Shown one piece after another: positions 18,534 to 27,981 of a DNA stretch of 64,000 nt. The first letter of the stretch is position 1. Every line of letters begins with the position of its first letter. Location of the stretch: assembly GCA_009912235.1 (NCBI GenBank), contig WNDS01000003.1, positions 558,001 through 622,000 of the forward strand. Direction: 5' to 3'. Source of the stretch: Stenotrophomonas maltophilia. Lineage in GTDB: Bacteria; Pseudomonadota; Gammaproteobacteria; Xanthomonadales; Xanthomonadaceae. The notes beneath the pieces are model-generated. The model ran no database searches and had not been told where the DNA came from. It worked only from the letters and a program-made list of their open reading frames with translations. A program made the translations under genes and the position numbers.

Positions 18534-21500
18534 CCCTGGCCGGGCGTATCGCCCAGGCCTGCGTGCAGCGCCCGGTGGCCACGTTGCTGCTGGCGCTGGC
18601 CCTGGTGCTGGCCGGCCTGCTGGCGCTGCGCCTGCTGCCGGTGGCGCTGCTGCCACAGGTCGATTATCCCGCCATTGAAGTGAGTGCCAGCCTGCCCGGC
18701 GCCTCGCCCGAATCGATGGCCGCCACCGTGGCCACGCCGCTGGAACGTGCGCTGGGCAGCATTCCCGGCATCACCCGCATCGATTCGGCCAGCACCCAGG
18801 GCCAGACCCAGGTGGAACTGAAATTCGCGCTCGGCCGGGATATCGACGAGGCCGCGCGCGAGGTGCAGGCCGCCATCAACATCGCCCGCGGCCAGCTGCC
18901 CAGCGGCATGCCGGGCATGCCCGGCTACCGCAAGGTGAATCCCTCGCAGGCACCGATCCTGGCGCTGGCGCTGACCTCGGACGTGCTTCCGCCTGGCCAG
19001 CTGCACGACCTGGGCTCCACCGTGCTGGCGCAGAAACTCTCGCAGATTCCCGGCGTGGGCGAGGTACAGGTGGGCGGCAGCGCGCTGCCCGCGGTGCGCG
19101 TGTCGCTCGACCCGAATGCACTCAACCATGCCGGGCTGGCACTGGAAGACGTGGCCGCTGCGATCAGCCGTGCCAACGCAGTGCGCCCGCTCGGCGCGGT
19201 GGGCGACGGGCAGCAGCAGTGGCAGCTGGAAGCACCGCTGCAGCTGCGCAAGGCCAGCCAGTACCGCACGCTGGCGCTGAAGGTCAGCGACGACCGCCCG
19301 CTGCGGCTGGGCGATGTGGCGCAGGTGGAAGACGGCGTGGAAGACCGCTACGCCACCGGCTTCCACAACGAACGCCCGGCGGTGCTGCTGATCGTCAGCC
19401 GCCAGCCCGGTGCGAACATCATCGCCACCGTCGATGCCATCCAGGCGCAGCTGCCGCAGCTGCACGCGCTGCTGCCGGCCACCGTGGACATGCGGCTGGT
19501 GATGGACCGCTCGCCGGTGATCCGCGCCACCCTGCACGAAGCCGAGCTGACCCTGGTGCTGGCCATCGCCCTGGTGGTGCTAGTGGTGCTGGCGTTCCTC
19601 GGCCACTGGCGCGCGGCGCTGGTGCCCAGCGTTGCCATCCCGGTGGTGCTGTTCGGCACGCTGGCGCTGATGGCACTGCTGGGCTTCTCGCTCAACACGC
19701 TTTCGCTGATGGCGCTGATCGTGGCTGCCGTGCTGGTGGTGGACGATGCCATCGTGGTGCTGGAAAACATCGCCCGCCACCGTGAGCTGGGCGCCGACCG
19801 CTGGCAGGCGGCGGTACGCGGCGCCTCGGAAGTGGGCGCCACGCTGATCTCGATGAACCTCGCACTGGCAGTGGTGTTCGTCTCCATCCTGTTCCTGGAT
19901 GACTTCGTCGAACGCCTGTTCCGCGAGTTCTCGCTGACCCTGGTGCCGGCGATGGCGGTGTCGGTGCTGGTGGCGTTGAGCCTGGTGCCGATGCTGTGCG
20001 CGCGCCTGTTCGTGGGCGATGCACAGCGGCCTTCGCGCTGGCAGCACGGCAGCAACGTGCTGTTCGAGCGCCTGCGCGCGGCCTACCTGCACAGCCTGCA
20101 GGCCAGCCTGCGGCGGCTGCGCTGGCCGCTGCTGGCGTTCGGGGCGGTCATCGCGCTCAACGCCTGGCTGTTCCAGCAGGTGCCCAAGGGCGTGGTGCCC
20201 AAGCAGGACACCGCGCAGCTGCGTGGTTTCGCGCTCGGCGATGACGGGCTCTCGTTCCAGGCCATGCAGCCCAAGATCGACGCCTACCGGAAACTGCTGC
20301 TGGCCGACCCGGCCATCGAGGACATCATCGGGTACATCGGTGGCAGCAACGGGGTCAACAACGCCTTCATCATGATCAAGATGAATCCGCTGGCCGAGCG
20401 CCGGGTCTCCAGCCAGCAGGTCATTGATCGCCTGCGCAGCAACCTGCCGCGCCTGCCCGGCGGCAACCTGTTCCTGTGGGTGGACCAGGACATCCGCCTG
20501 GAAGGCAGCGGAAGCAGCGGCAAGTACGAATTCCAGCTGCTGTCGGCCGACCTGGGCCCGCTGCGCGAGTGGGCGCCGAAGGTCAGCAGTGCCCTGCGCG
20601 CGTTGCCGGAACTGGTGGACGTGGAAGCGCAGGGCGAGGCCGGCATGCGCCAGGTGATGCTGGACATCGACCGCGAAGCGGCCGCGCGCCATGGCGGGGA
20701 CCCGCGCACGGTCGCCACCGTGCTCAACAATTCCTTCAGCCAGCGGCAGGTGGCCGCGCTGTACGACAGCCTGAACCAGTACCGCGTGGTGATGGAGCTG
20801 GACCCGCGCCACACCCAGGACCCGAGCACGCTGGAACAGCTGCAGATCGTCGACGGCCAGGGCCAGCGCATCCCGCTGTCGAGCATCGCGCGCTGGCGCT
20901 ATGGCATGGCCCCGGACCGGGTCTACCACAGCCAGCAGTTCGCCTCGTCTGGATCGAGTTCGCGCTGGCACCCGGCGTGGGCCTGCAGCAGGCCGCCGCT
21001 GCGATCGATGCGGCAATGGCCAAGCTGATGCTGCCGCGTACGGTGCAGGGCCGGCTGTCCGGCGAAGCCGGTGGCCTGGAACAACTGCGCCAGCGCCAGC
21101 TGTGGCTGGTGCTGGGCGCCACGCTGGCGGTCTACCTGGTGCTGGGCATCCTGTACGAAAGCTTCCTGCAGCCGCTGGTGATCCTCTCCACCCTGCCCTC
21201 GGCCGGCATCGGCGCGCTGCTGGCGCTGTGGGCGTTCGGCAACGAGTTGAACCTGATCGCCCTGCTCGGCCTGTTCCTGCTGGTGGGCGTGGTGATGAAG
21301 AACACCATCCTCCTGTTGGATTTCGCATTGGCCGGGGAACGCCGCGGCTTGAGTGCGCAGGACGCAGTGATGGAAGCCGCGCGGCTGCGCCTGCGGCCGA
21401 TCCTGATGACCTCGGTGGCGGCACTGCTGGGCACGCTGCCGCTGATGCTGGCCAACGGCGAAGGCTGGGAACTGCGGCAGCCGCTGGGCATCGCCATTGT

Positions 21501-21594
21501 CGGAGGGCTGCTGGTCAGCCAGTGGCTGACGCTGTACACCACGCCGGCGATGTATCTGGCGCTGGCGAGGCTGCGCAGGAAACGGGCGCTGTAG
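18530..21594 (+). pseudogene. smeK: RND multidrug efflux permease, second subunit (smeK/mdtC type), frameshifted
   Basis: The partner pump of smeJ. It starts at ATG 18530 and reads [10 protein letters not shown], with the V-L-V-V-D-D-A-I-V proton-relay helix and the Ser/Thr-rich L-S-L-M-A-L run near residue 395. At about 20947 a single G appears to be missing: the frame before ends F-A-S and the frame after continues V-W-I-E-F-A-L-A-P-G in the next reading frame, restoring full homology to the TAG at 21592. The uncorrected frame stops at 21028 and would lack the last four or five helices. Full length when joined is about 1021 residues, normal for MdtC. Confidence 0.85.
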
Positions 21595-21711
21595 CGTGGC
21601 ATCCGCGCGTGGACATCCGCGCGTGGTGTGGATCCCTGGCGGAGCTGTTTTCCAAGCGCGCCATGCTTGGCTGCCTTCTGCGGTAGTCCAGCACGGCTCG
21701 ATTCAAGGTGC

Positions 21712-22260
21712 TCAGGGCGAATCAACGCACTGAACGAACTGGACTCCCTGGCGTACCGGACATGGCGCGACGGCCCCGCGCCGCACGCCGGGTGGGTTTG
21801 GGGGCAGCGTCCTGTGCCCTGTCCAGAGCAGTGAGACCACCGTGCCGGTGCGCTCGGCCAGCCAGCGCACGACGTCGGGCTTCTCCATCGCCAACGACAA
21901 CAGCATCGTGGTGGCATCGTCTGGATAGGTCGTCTCGTTCTCGTAACGGGAAAACGCGATCGCGCCTTTTCCGAACAGCGTGGCCGCTGCGCGCTGGGTC
22001 AAGCCATGGCGGCGCCGGAATTCCAGTACATCTTCGCCGAGCAGCAGGCCACCGTAGTGCTTGCGCCGCGCGGCAAGCCGCCTGAGGTTTTCGATCTGCT
22101 GTGCCGCGCTGGTTGACGTTGCACCGCACGCGGGACACTCCATCACCTGCAGCTCCACAACCACCGGATTGCCGCGCGGGTTGAAATGCCGCTCGCGTGT
22201 GGATGCCATCAGCTTTGCCTTCTGGCAGGCAGGGCACATCCCGGGCGTGGCGTTGTTCAT
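21712..22260 (-). CDS. MqsA-like zinc-binding antitoxin with HTH domain
   Basis: A 182-residue protein whose first 45 residues carry two C-x-x-C pairs (C-P-A-C) for a zinc site, as in MqsA. Residues about 70-130 form a HTH_XRE-type domain (G-L-T-Q-R-A-A-A-T-L-F-G-K-G-A-I-A-F-S-R-Y-E). It should neutralise the toxin encoded just upstream and repress their promoter. The 28-base gap and toxin-first order match mqsRA. The tail beyond residue 140 is longer than in typical family members and reads poorly, so the natural C-terminus may be shorter or frameshifted. Start at ATG 22260 has a GGAG site. Confidence 0.75.
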   Translation of the reverse strand: MNNATPGMCPACQKAKLMASTRERHFNPRGNPVVVELQVMECPACGATSTSAAQQIENLRRLAARRKHYGGLLLGEDVLEFRRRHGLTQRAAATLFGKGAIAFSRYENETTYPDDATTMLLSLAMEKPDVVRWLAERTGTVVSLLWTGHRTLPPNPPGVRRGAVAPCPVRQGVQFVQCVDSP

Positions 22261-22288
22261 GGCGTACTCCAATGGAACGTACAACGAT

Positions 22289-22717
22289 CTAGAGATGGCA
22301 ACTGAGAAAGACGATGCGCAGACGCCCATCCTTGCCAACAGAAAACTTGAGGTAGTAGTTGATGTCCGAGTGGTTGAGCCGACACTTCCGCACATCGTCG
22401 TAGTGGACGGCGTAAGCGTCACATGCATGCCAGCTGCCCAGCTGATCCCTGCACCACTCTGATCCCTGGTAATCCTCCACCTGCAGGCACACCAGACAGT
22501 CCAGCAGATCACCCAGTGTCCAGCGCAGGTTTTCCAGATCCCGCTGTGCCTTGTGGGTAGCTACCCAGACATCGTCAGGCTGCAGCCCGCCTGTGCGCAC
22601 ACATTCCTGCACGGCCAACAGGTCAATCAAGGGTGACCTGCGGACGCTGATCGTCCGACGCGGCCTTCCGGAATCCCGGGGCCGGCGCAACTGCGTCGGA
22701 TCAACCCGCCACAGCAC
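22289..22717 (-). CDS. MqsR-like toxin of a type II toxin-antitoxin pair
   Basis: About 142 residues from a GTG at 22717. The conserved C-terminal core has W-V-A-T-H-K-A-Q, an L-L-D-C-L-V-C-L-Q segment, D-Y-Q-G-S-E-W and Y-Y-L-K-F-S-V followed by I-V-F-L-S-C-H-L; this layout resembles divergent MqsR/RelE-fold mRNA interferases. The GTG start is preferred because the only ATG in the frame (22831) lies upstream of the palindrome and promoter-like TTGACG at about 22753-22758. The N-terminal 30 residues are basic. Assignment rests on the core pattern and on the MqsA-like partner gene. Confidence 0.6.
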   Translation of the reverse strand: MLWRVDPTQLRRPRDSGRPRRTISVRRSPLIDLLAVQECVRTGGLQPDDVWVATHKAQRDLENLRWTLGDLLDCLVCLQVEDYQGSEWCRDQLGSWHACDAYAVHYDDVRKCRLNHSDINYYLKFSVGKDGRLRIVFLSCHL

Positions 22718-22727
22718 CGGCCTCAAT

Positions 22728-22742
22728 TTATCACCGTGATAA
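22728..22742. promoter_or_regulatory. Palindromic operator of the toxin-antitoxin pair
   Basis: TTATCACCGTGATAA is a perfect 15-base palindrome around one central base. It overlaps the space between a TTGACG -35-like box and the toxin start, where the HTH antitoxin would be expected to bind. Confidence 0.7.
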
Positions 22743-23157
22743 GTTTCGTCAAGTCCATGACCGGTCTTCCGCTCCTGCCGCCTTGGGTTGGCGACTCCCG
22801 GACGGACAACGGTGGACCGTAGGCGGAACAAGCGGAATGGTCGTTTGCGGCAGACCGCGCCGGACGCACGCGAGGCCGTCTGTCGCCCGCAGATATTCCA
22901 ATGGAATCAGTGAAATGCGGTTTCGATGGAGGCCTGCCAGATGCAGGATCGTCGGTAGCAGAAAGCGCGTTGGCCGCGCCGCGTAGTCGTCGACGGGCTG
23001 TAGCCGTCATTGTCGGGCGAATCGTCCACGCAAGGGGTGGTTGCCGGTTTCACACCACCCCGGCGATGCGGACGCAGGAACCGCCAACTCCGGTTCCCGC
23101 CATTGATCGCGGCCGCACCCCCGCAGGCACAGACCGCCATCCACACATGTGCCGCAC
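22743..23157. other. Intergenic region, no gene seen
   Basis: About 415 bases between the toxin operator and the 3' end of the DAHP synthase gene. Open frames here lack coding character and I see no repeat or clear hairpin. Confidence 0.5.
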
Positions 23158-24273
23158 TCAGGCAGCTTCGGACACCGTCTCCTCACGTCGGGCGCGAACG
23201 GCCGTGGGCAGCCGTTCCAGCACCTGCACGGTGGTGTCCCAATCGATGCAGCCATCGGTGATGCTCTGTCCGTAGACCAGCGGTTGGCCGTCCACCAGTT
23301 CCTGGCGGCCACCGACCAGATGGCTCTCGATCATCACACCGACGATGCGCTGTTCACCGTCTTCCAGCTGAACGGCAATCTCCTCGATCACCTTGGGCTG
23401 GTTATCCGGGTTTTTCAGGCTGTTGGCGTGGCTGGCGTCGACCATCAGGCGGGTCGGCAGCTTCGCCTTGGCCAGCACCTGGCAGGCATCGGGCACGCTG
23501 GCCGCATCGTAGTTGGGCTGCTTGCCGCCGCGCAGGATCACGTGGCAGTCCGGGTTGCCGGCGGTAGCCACGATGGCGGTGTCGCCCTGCTTGGTGACCG
23601 ACAGGAAGTGGTGCGGGCTGGAGGCCGCGCCCACCGCGTCGGCGGCGATCTTGATGTTGCCGTCGGTGCCGTTCTTGAAGCCCACCGGGCACGACAGCCC
23701 GGACGCCAGTTCACGGTGCACCTGGCTTTCGGTGGTGCGCGCACCGATGGCGCCCCAGGCGACCAGGTCGGCGATGTACTGCGGCGAGATCACATCGAGG
23801 AATTCGACACCGGCCGGCAGGCCCAGCTTGTTGATGTCGCGCAGCAGGCCGCGCGCTACGCGCAGGGCCTTGTTGATGTTGAAGGTGCCGTCCAGGTCCG
23901 GGTCGTTGATCAGGCCCTTCCAGCCCACGGTGGTACGCGGCTTTTCGAAGTAGACGCGCATGACAATTTCCAGTTCGCCAGCCAGTGCATCGCGCAGCGG
24001 CTTCAGGCGCTGGGCGTACTCGATGGCGGCCTTGGGGTCGTGGATCGAGCACGGGCCCACTACCACCGCCAGGCGGTCGTCGCGGCCATGCAGGATCTCG
24101 TGCAGCGCCGCGCGCGAGGCGCTGACGGTGTCGGAAGCTTCGTCGTCACAGGGCAGCATCGCCAGCAGCTGGGCGGGCGGTGTCAGCGGTTCGATCTTGC
24201 GGATGCGCAGGTCGTCGGTATGGGGGCATGGGGGAGGTCTCCGGAACGTTGGGGGTCCCCAGCGTGGCGGCAT
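23158..24273 (-). CDS. aroG: 3-deoxy-7-phosphoheptulonate (DAHP) synthase, class I; start region disturbed
   Basis: First enzyme of aromatic amino acid synthesis, joining phosphoenolpyruvate and erythrose 4-phosphate. The AroFGH-type barrel is complete, with V-V-G-P-C-S-I-H-D, Y-F-E-K-P-R-T-T-V-G-W-K-G and the metal-binding H-F-L-S-V-T. Homology starts at P-H-T-D-D-L-R-I-R-K (about 24226). The in-frame ATG at 24273 sits on the U-tract of a terminator and has no ribosome site; an out-of-frame ATG at 24229 has GGAG upstream and would read into the gene if the C run after it (24222-24226, five bases) had four. I think that ATG is the true start. A leader-peptide attenuator precedes it. Confidence 0.88.
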   Translation of the reverse strand: MPPRWGPPTFRRPPPCPHTDDLRIRKIEPLTPPAQLLAMLPCDDEASDTVSASRAALHEILHGRDDRLAVVVGPCSIHDPKAAIEYAQRLKPLRDALAGELEIVMRVYFEKPRTTVGWKGLINDPDLDGTFNINKALRVARGLLRDINKLGLPAGVEFLDVISPQYIADLVAWGAIGARTTESQVHRELASGLSCPVGFKNGTDGNIKIAADAVGAASSPHHFLSVTKQGDTAIVATAGNPDCHVILRGGKQPNYDAASVPDACQVLAKAKLPTRLMVDASHANSLKNPDNQPKVIEEIAVQLEDGEQRIVGVMIESHLVGGRQELVDGQPLVYGQSITDGCIDWDTTVQVLERLPTAVRARREETVSEAA

Positions 24274-24274
24274 C

Positions 24275-24305
24275 AAAAAAGCCGCCAGGTTCGCTGGCGG
24301 CTTTC
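24275..24305 (-). terminator. Attenuator terminator before DAHP synthase
   Basis: AAAGCCGCCAG and CTGGCGGCTTT form an 11-bp stem with a CGAAC-type loop, followed by six T on the minus strand. The left arm can also pair with the earlier segment CTCTGGCGGAGG (24347-24359), giving the competing antiterminator expected in a leader-peptide attenuator. Confidence 0.85.
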
Positions 24306-24326
24306 GGGATGCGTCTGAAGCTTTCT

Positions 24327-24404
24327 TCAGGGTGAGCGCAGTCCTTCCTCCGCCAGAGGCTTCGGAAAGTAATACCAGTAAAAACGGGTGGCGGCTGCGT
24401 TCAT
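24327..24404 (-). CDS. Aromatic leader peptide for DAHP synthase attenuation
   Basis: A 25-codon reading frame from ATG 24404 to TGA 24327. Residues 8-13 are Phe-Tyr-Trp-Tyr-Tyr-Phe, six aromatic codons in a row, which would stall ribosomes when charged aromatic tRNAs are scarce. Three mutually exclusive pairings are visible: segment 1 (24387-24398, GCCGCCACC) with 2 (24347-24359, TGGCGG); 2 with 3 (24292-24305, CCGCCAG); and 3 with 4 (24275-24290), the terminator. Stalling at the aromatic block would cover segment 1 and free 2 for the antiterminator. A promoter-like TTGTAC and TATCAA pair lies about 15-45 bases upstream of the ATG. Confidence 0.85.
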   Translation of the reverse strand: MNAAATRFYWYYFPKPLAEEGLRSP

Positions 24405-24511
24405 GGGAGCTATTGATAGCACAGCTTTTGCGCAGTACAAAATGTTTCAGAAGCAACTGCACGTGCCGTTCAGCCCGATGTGCAGGGCCATGATCCACCC
24501 GCCACGGTGGC

Positions 24512-25249
24512 TCACAGCGAGCGCATCGCCCGCGTGCGGATGTAGGCGTTGGCTGGGCCGGCGTGCTGCCCTTCCCAGCGTGCACAGTGGTCACGCACCC
24601 AGCCCGGCTGGGTCTTGGCCGCGTCGTTGAGCCAGTTGCCAACCGAATCCTGCACGTAGCGTTCCGGGTCATTGGCCAGGGCTTCCAGCAGTGGCAGCGC
24701 CTGCCCGGGCTCCTGTTTGAACAGGCCGATATGCGTAGCCCACACACCGCGCGGGCGCAGTGCTTCGCAGGCGAAGCGACGCAGCCGGGATGAGGGCGAA
24801 GCGGTCCAGGGCAGCAGGAGCGACAGCGCCCGCAACGGCGCGGCCACGATCTCGGCACGCACCGCCAGCCAGGCCCATTCGCGTACCCCGAAGTGGGCAT
24901 CATCGGCCAGCGGTCGCATTGCCATGAGCTTTGCCGCCAGATCGGCCTGCGGGTCATGGCCAATCAGATGGCATGCCCATCCGCGCACGGTATCGCTGCC
25001 ATGCCTGGCCCAGCACATCGGCTCGCCCAGCCCTGCATCACGCAGCAGGTGCGCCACCAGCGCCATGCGCTGGGTGATGCCTGTGCCGGCGGCATCACGC
25101 ATCACCTTGAGCGCCGCAGCCGGCAACGCCGGCGCCACGGCCTGCAGCAGCGCGGCGAAATCCACCGCCAGGCACTCGGCCAGGTGGGTGGCCTGTACCT
25201 GCCCGGTATCGAGCGCCTGCCTGCGCGCTGGATCCAGTGCAACGCTCAT
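24512..25249 (-). CDS. DNA alkylation repair (AlkD-like) HEAT-repeat protein
   Basis: A 245-residue all-helical protein. Segments such as G-W-A-C-H-L-I-G-H-D, F-G-V-R-E-W-A-W-L-A-V-R and Y-V-Q-D-S-V-G-N-W-L-N-D match the HEAT-like repeats of AlkC/AlkD DNA glycosylases, which excise bulky or positively charged alkylated bases. The tryptophans and acidic residue in R-E-W-A-W and S-V-G-N-W-L-N-D are the ones expected around the lesion pocket. It starts at ATG 25249, 29 bases after the MarR stop, so both belong to one operon. Confidence 0.82.
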   Translation of the reverse strand: MSVALDPARRQALDTGQVQATHLAECLAVDFAALLQAVAPALPAAALKVMRDAAGTGITQRMALVAHLLRDAGLGEPMCWARHGSDTVRGWACHLIGHDPQADLAAKLMAMRPLADDAHFGVREWAWLAVRAEIVAAPLRALSLLLPWTASPSSRLRRFACEALRPRGVWATHIGLFKQEPGQALPLLEALANDPERYVQDSVGNWLNDAAKTQPGWVRDHCARWEGQHAGPANAYIRTRAMRSL

Positions 25250-25278
25250 GCCCCCGCCACACGCCCGCCATCGGTGTG

Positions 25279-25746
25279 TTACCAGACCTTGTCCAGCAGC
25301 GTGGCGAGCTGCTCCTGTTCTTCCCCATCCAGCCCATTGAACAGGCCACCGATCCACTGCGTATGCTGCTGCAACACGCTATGCGCCAACGCCGCACCGC
25401 GCCGGGTCAGCACGATCTGCAGGCGGCGGCCATCGCCGGCATCACTGCGGCGCTGCAGAAGGCCATCACGTTGCAGGCCATCAAGCAGTCCACTCACCGT
25501 GGCGCGGGTGACACCGGCCTGCTCGGCCAGTGCGTGCGGCGAGAGCATCCCCCCGGCAGCGTCGACCAGGAACAGCACCACGAAACGCGCCTCGCTGAGC
25601 CCGTGGGGTGCCAGCCGGATGACGTAGTCGCGGTCGATGGCCGCCGATACCGACAGCAGCTGGAAGCACAGCCGCAGCTGTTCCAGCTGCGCACTTCGGT
25701 GGTGCTGGGCGTGCGCGATGAGCGCGAGGTGCTTGGCTTCCAGCAT
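25279..25746 (-). CDS. MarR-family transcription regulator
   Basis: A 155-residue winged-helix regulator. The recognition region L-A-E-Q-A-G-V-T-R-A-T-V-S-G-L-L-D-G-L and the wing R-R-S-D-A-G-D-G-R-R-L-Q are typical of MarR. It probably represses its own operon with the alkylation repair gene by binding the palindrome at 25764-25775, and would release DNA when it binds a phenolic or oxidising ligand. No Cys pair suggests redox sensing apart from single Cys residues. Confidence 0.88.
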   Translation of the reverse strand: MLEAKHLALIAHAQHHRSAQLEQLRLCFQLLSVSAAIDRDYVIRLAPHGLSEARFVVLFLVDAAGGMLSPHALAEQAGVTRATVSGLLDGLQRDGLLQRRSDAGDGRRLQIVLTRRGAALAHSVLQQHTQWIGGLFNGLDGEEQEQLATLLDKVW

Positions 25747-25763
25747 TGATCATCTCCATATGA

Positions 25764-25775
25764 TTAGGCGCCTAA
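25764..25775. promoter_or_regulatory. Probable MarR operator
   Basis: TTAGGCGCCTAA is a perfect 12-base palindrome located 18 bases upstream of the MarR start codon, a normal operator site for autoregulation. Confidence 0.75.
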
Positions 25776-25813
25776 GCATATTCGCATGAGCAGATGCGAT
25801 CCATCCCGGGAGC

Positions 25814-25839
25814 CATATCCGCACATGGCGTGGATCTAC
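25814..25839. repeat. SMAG repeat forming the kinase stop codon
   Basis: ATCCGCACATGGCGTGGAT followed by CTAC is a slightly decayed member of the ATCCACG.CGTGGAT type. Its GTAG, read on the minus strand, supplies the TAG stop of the histidine kinase (25836-25838). Confidence 0.7.
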
Positions 25840-27173
25840 GAAGGCGCGCGCAGCAGTTCCATGCGCACGATCAGGCCGCCACCCTCACGGTCAAGCAGCT
25901 GCAGCTGGCCGTGGTGCTGGCGTGCGGCGTTGGCGGCCAGTGCCAGCCCCAGGCCGGCACCGCCGGTGGTGCGGCTGCGCGACGCTTCGCTGCGCTGGAA
26001 CGGCTGCAGCAGGCGCGCACGGTCGGCCGCCGGAATGCCGGGGCCGCGATCGGCAATGTCCAGCTGTAGCCGGTTGCCGTGGCAGCAGACGTACACCTCC
26101 AGTGCACCGGCATAGCGCGCGCCGTTATCGATCAGGTTGTCCAGCGCGCGGCGCAGCAGCAGTGCATCGGCATGCCAGTGCAGGCTGGCAGGCAGGTCGG
26201 CGGTGAGGGTCACGCCGCGCAGCCGCGCCGACTGCACACTGTCCTGCAGCAGCGGCACCAGATCCAGCAGCTGCAGGCGTGGCGGTTCCAGTTCGCCGCG
26301 TGCGTAATCCAGCACCCGGTCGATCATCGCGCTCATCCGTTCGATGTCGGCCACCATGCGCTCCGCCTGCGCTGGCGGAGCGAACTCGGCACGCAGGCGC
26401 AGGCCGGTGAGCGGCGTGCGCAGGTCGTGCGCCACCGCCGCCAGCAGACGTGTCATGTCCTGTGCCTGCGCGCGCAGGCGCTCGCGGCTGGTTTGGATGG
26501 CGCGGGCCAGCACGTACACTTCATGCGGGCCGTCCTCCGGCAGCGACGTGCTGGCATGCAGGTCGATCACTTCACTGGCTGCGGCCAGTTGCCGCAGCGG
26601 GCGCCCCAGGCGCACCGCCGCCCAGGCCACCAGCGGCGCCAACAGCAGCATGCCGCCCAGCAGGGCCAGCAGCGCCTGGCGTCGCCACGCGGCCAGCCCG
26701 TTGTAGTCGCTGCCCACCACCTGCCAGCGCCCGTCGGGCTGCTGTACGCCCAACTCGAACAGGGGCCATTCCATCGCCGCCAGCAGGGCGCCCTGTTCGC
26801 GCAGCACGCGCTCGCGCTGGCCGCCATCCAGCACGGCGCCGCCGGCGATGACCTGCACGTCCGGCGCTTTGCCGGGCCCCACCCAGACCAGCCGAACCTG
26901 GCCGGGCGGCCGCTGCAGCTGCTGTGCGGCAAGCCCTGACAGCCACGCGCTGCGCACCCCCTCGGGGGGCGCATCACGCAGCGTCACGCGCAGGCCTGCC
27001 GATGCCGCAGGCACCACGCCGCGCTGCACCTGCAGCGCCTGCTGCAGCCGCATGGTCGGCGGTGCGGGACGGGGAATCCAGGCGATCACCAGGATGCTCA
27101 TTGCCGTGGCCAGCACCACACTGGCGGTGGCCAGCAGCACGATCCAGCGCGTGGTCGAGCCATGCCGTATCAC
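25836..27173 (-). CDS. Sensor histidine kinase, EnvZ/OmpR-pathway type
   Basis: A 445-residue inner-membrane kinase. Two membrane helices (about 10-31 and 164-185) enclose a periplasmic sensor of about 130 residues, then a HAMP linker. The phospho-accepting His249 is in A-V-A-H-D-L-R-T-P-L, the N box is N-L-I-D-N-G-A-R-Y, and the ATP lid has D-R-G-P-G-I-P and G-A-G-L-G-L-A. The gene starts with GTG at 27173, overlapping the response regulator stop by 4 bases, so the two are translationally coupled. The signal sensed is not evident. Confidence 0.88.
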   Translation of the reverse strand: MIRHGSTTRWIVLLATASVVLATAMSILVIAWIPRPAPPTMRLQQALQVQRGVVPAASAGLRVTLRDAPPEGVRSAWLSGLAAQQLQRPPGQVRLVWVGPGKAPDVQVIAGGAVLDGGQRERVLREQGALLAAMEWPLFELGVQQPDGRWQVVGSDYNGLAAWRRQALLALLGGMLLLAPLVAWAAVRLGRPLRQLAAASEVIDLHASTSLPEDGPHEVYVLARAIQTSRERLRAQAQDMTRLLAAVAHDLRTPLTGLRLRAEFAPPAQAERMVADIERMSAMIDRVLDYARGELEPPRLQLLDLVPLLQDSVQSARLRGVTLTADLPASLHWHADALLLRRALDNLIDNGARYAGALEVYVCCHGNRLQLDIADRGPGIPAADRARLLQPFQRSEASRSRTTGGAGLGLALAANAARQHHGQLQLLDREGGGLIVRMELLRAPS

Positions 27174-27877
27174 AGCCGCTGCACCGTGGCCTGGAAGCGG
27201 TAGCCCTCGCCGCGCAGCGTCTGCACCAGCGCCTCGGCACCAGCGTGGGCCTGGCCCAGCCGGCGGCGCAGGCGGCTGACCGCCAGGTCGATGGCACGGT
27301 CCACGCTGTCGCTGTCTTCACCATGCAGCAACTGCATCAGCTGTTCGCGCCCCAGCACACGGCCCGGGCGCTCGGCCAGCGCCTGCAGCAACGAGAACTC
27401 GCCACGGCTCAGCACCACCTCATCGCCGGATGGCGCCAGCAACCGGCGCTGTTCGGGCAGCAGCCGCCAGCCGTCAAAGCGCAGTTCGGCGGTGGCCTGC
27501 AGGCTCAGCTTGCCCTTCCGGCGCAGCAGCGCGCGCACGCGGGCCAGCAGCTCACGCGGGTCGAACGGCTTGGCCAGGTAATCGTCGGCGCCCATTTCCA
27601 GGCCGATCACCCGGTCCGGGGTGCTGCCCATGGCCGACAGCATCAGGATGGGAATGGCGCGTGGCTGCAGGCGGCGGCAGACCGACAGCCCGTCCTCGCC
27701 GGGCATCATCCAGTCCAGGATGATTGCATCGGGGCGCTCCACCAACAGCAACCGGTCCAGCGCCGCCGCGTCGGCGGCCAGGCGCACACGTTAGCCCTGC
27801 AGTGCCAGGCAGCCGGCGATGGCGTCGCGGATGCTGGCATCGTCATCCACGACGAAGATGCAGGCGGGAGCGGTCAT
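27170..27877 (-). pseudogene. OmpR-family response regulator with in-frame stop
   Basis: The partner of the kinase downstream. Read from ATG 27877, it has the acidic pocket V-V-D-D-D, then a TAA at 27791-27793 (codon 29) where G-Y-R-V is expected; TAC to TAA is a single change. After it the frame holds the phospho-acceptor Asp55 in I-I-L-D-W-M-M-P, the K-P-F signature and a winged-helix output domain ending near 27170. Restarting at GTG codon 31 would give a receiver lacking the acidic pocket, so signalling should fail if the stop is real. The intact kinase makes a sequencing error plausible. Confidence 0.82.
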
Positions 27878-27981
27878 GCAGGCAGTATCCACGGGCAATG
27901 TATCGGCACGGTATCATCGGCGACATTGCCGCGATACGTCCGCGCACGCCAATGCAGGCTCCTTCCTGTGATTGTGCTGCC

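Noticed and set aside
22289..22831. Toxin start at ATG 22831
   Set aside because: It would place 38 extra codons across the palindrome and promoter-like sequence; GTG 22717 lies just downstream of them.
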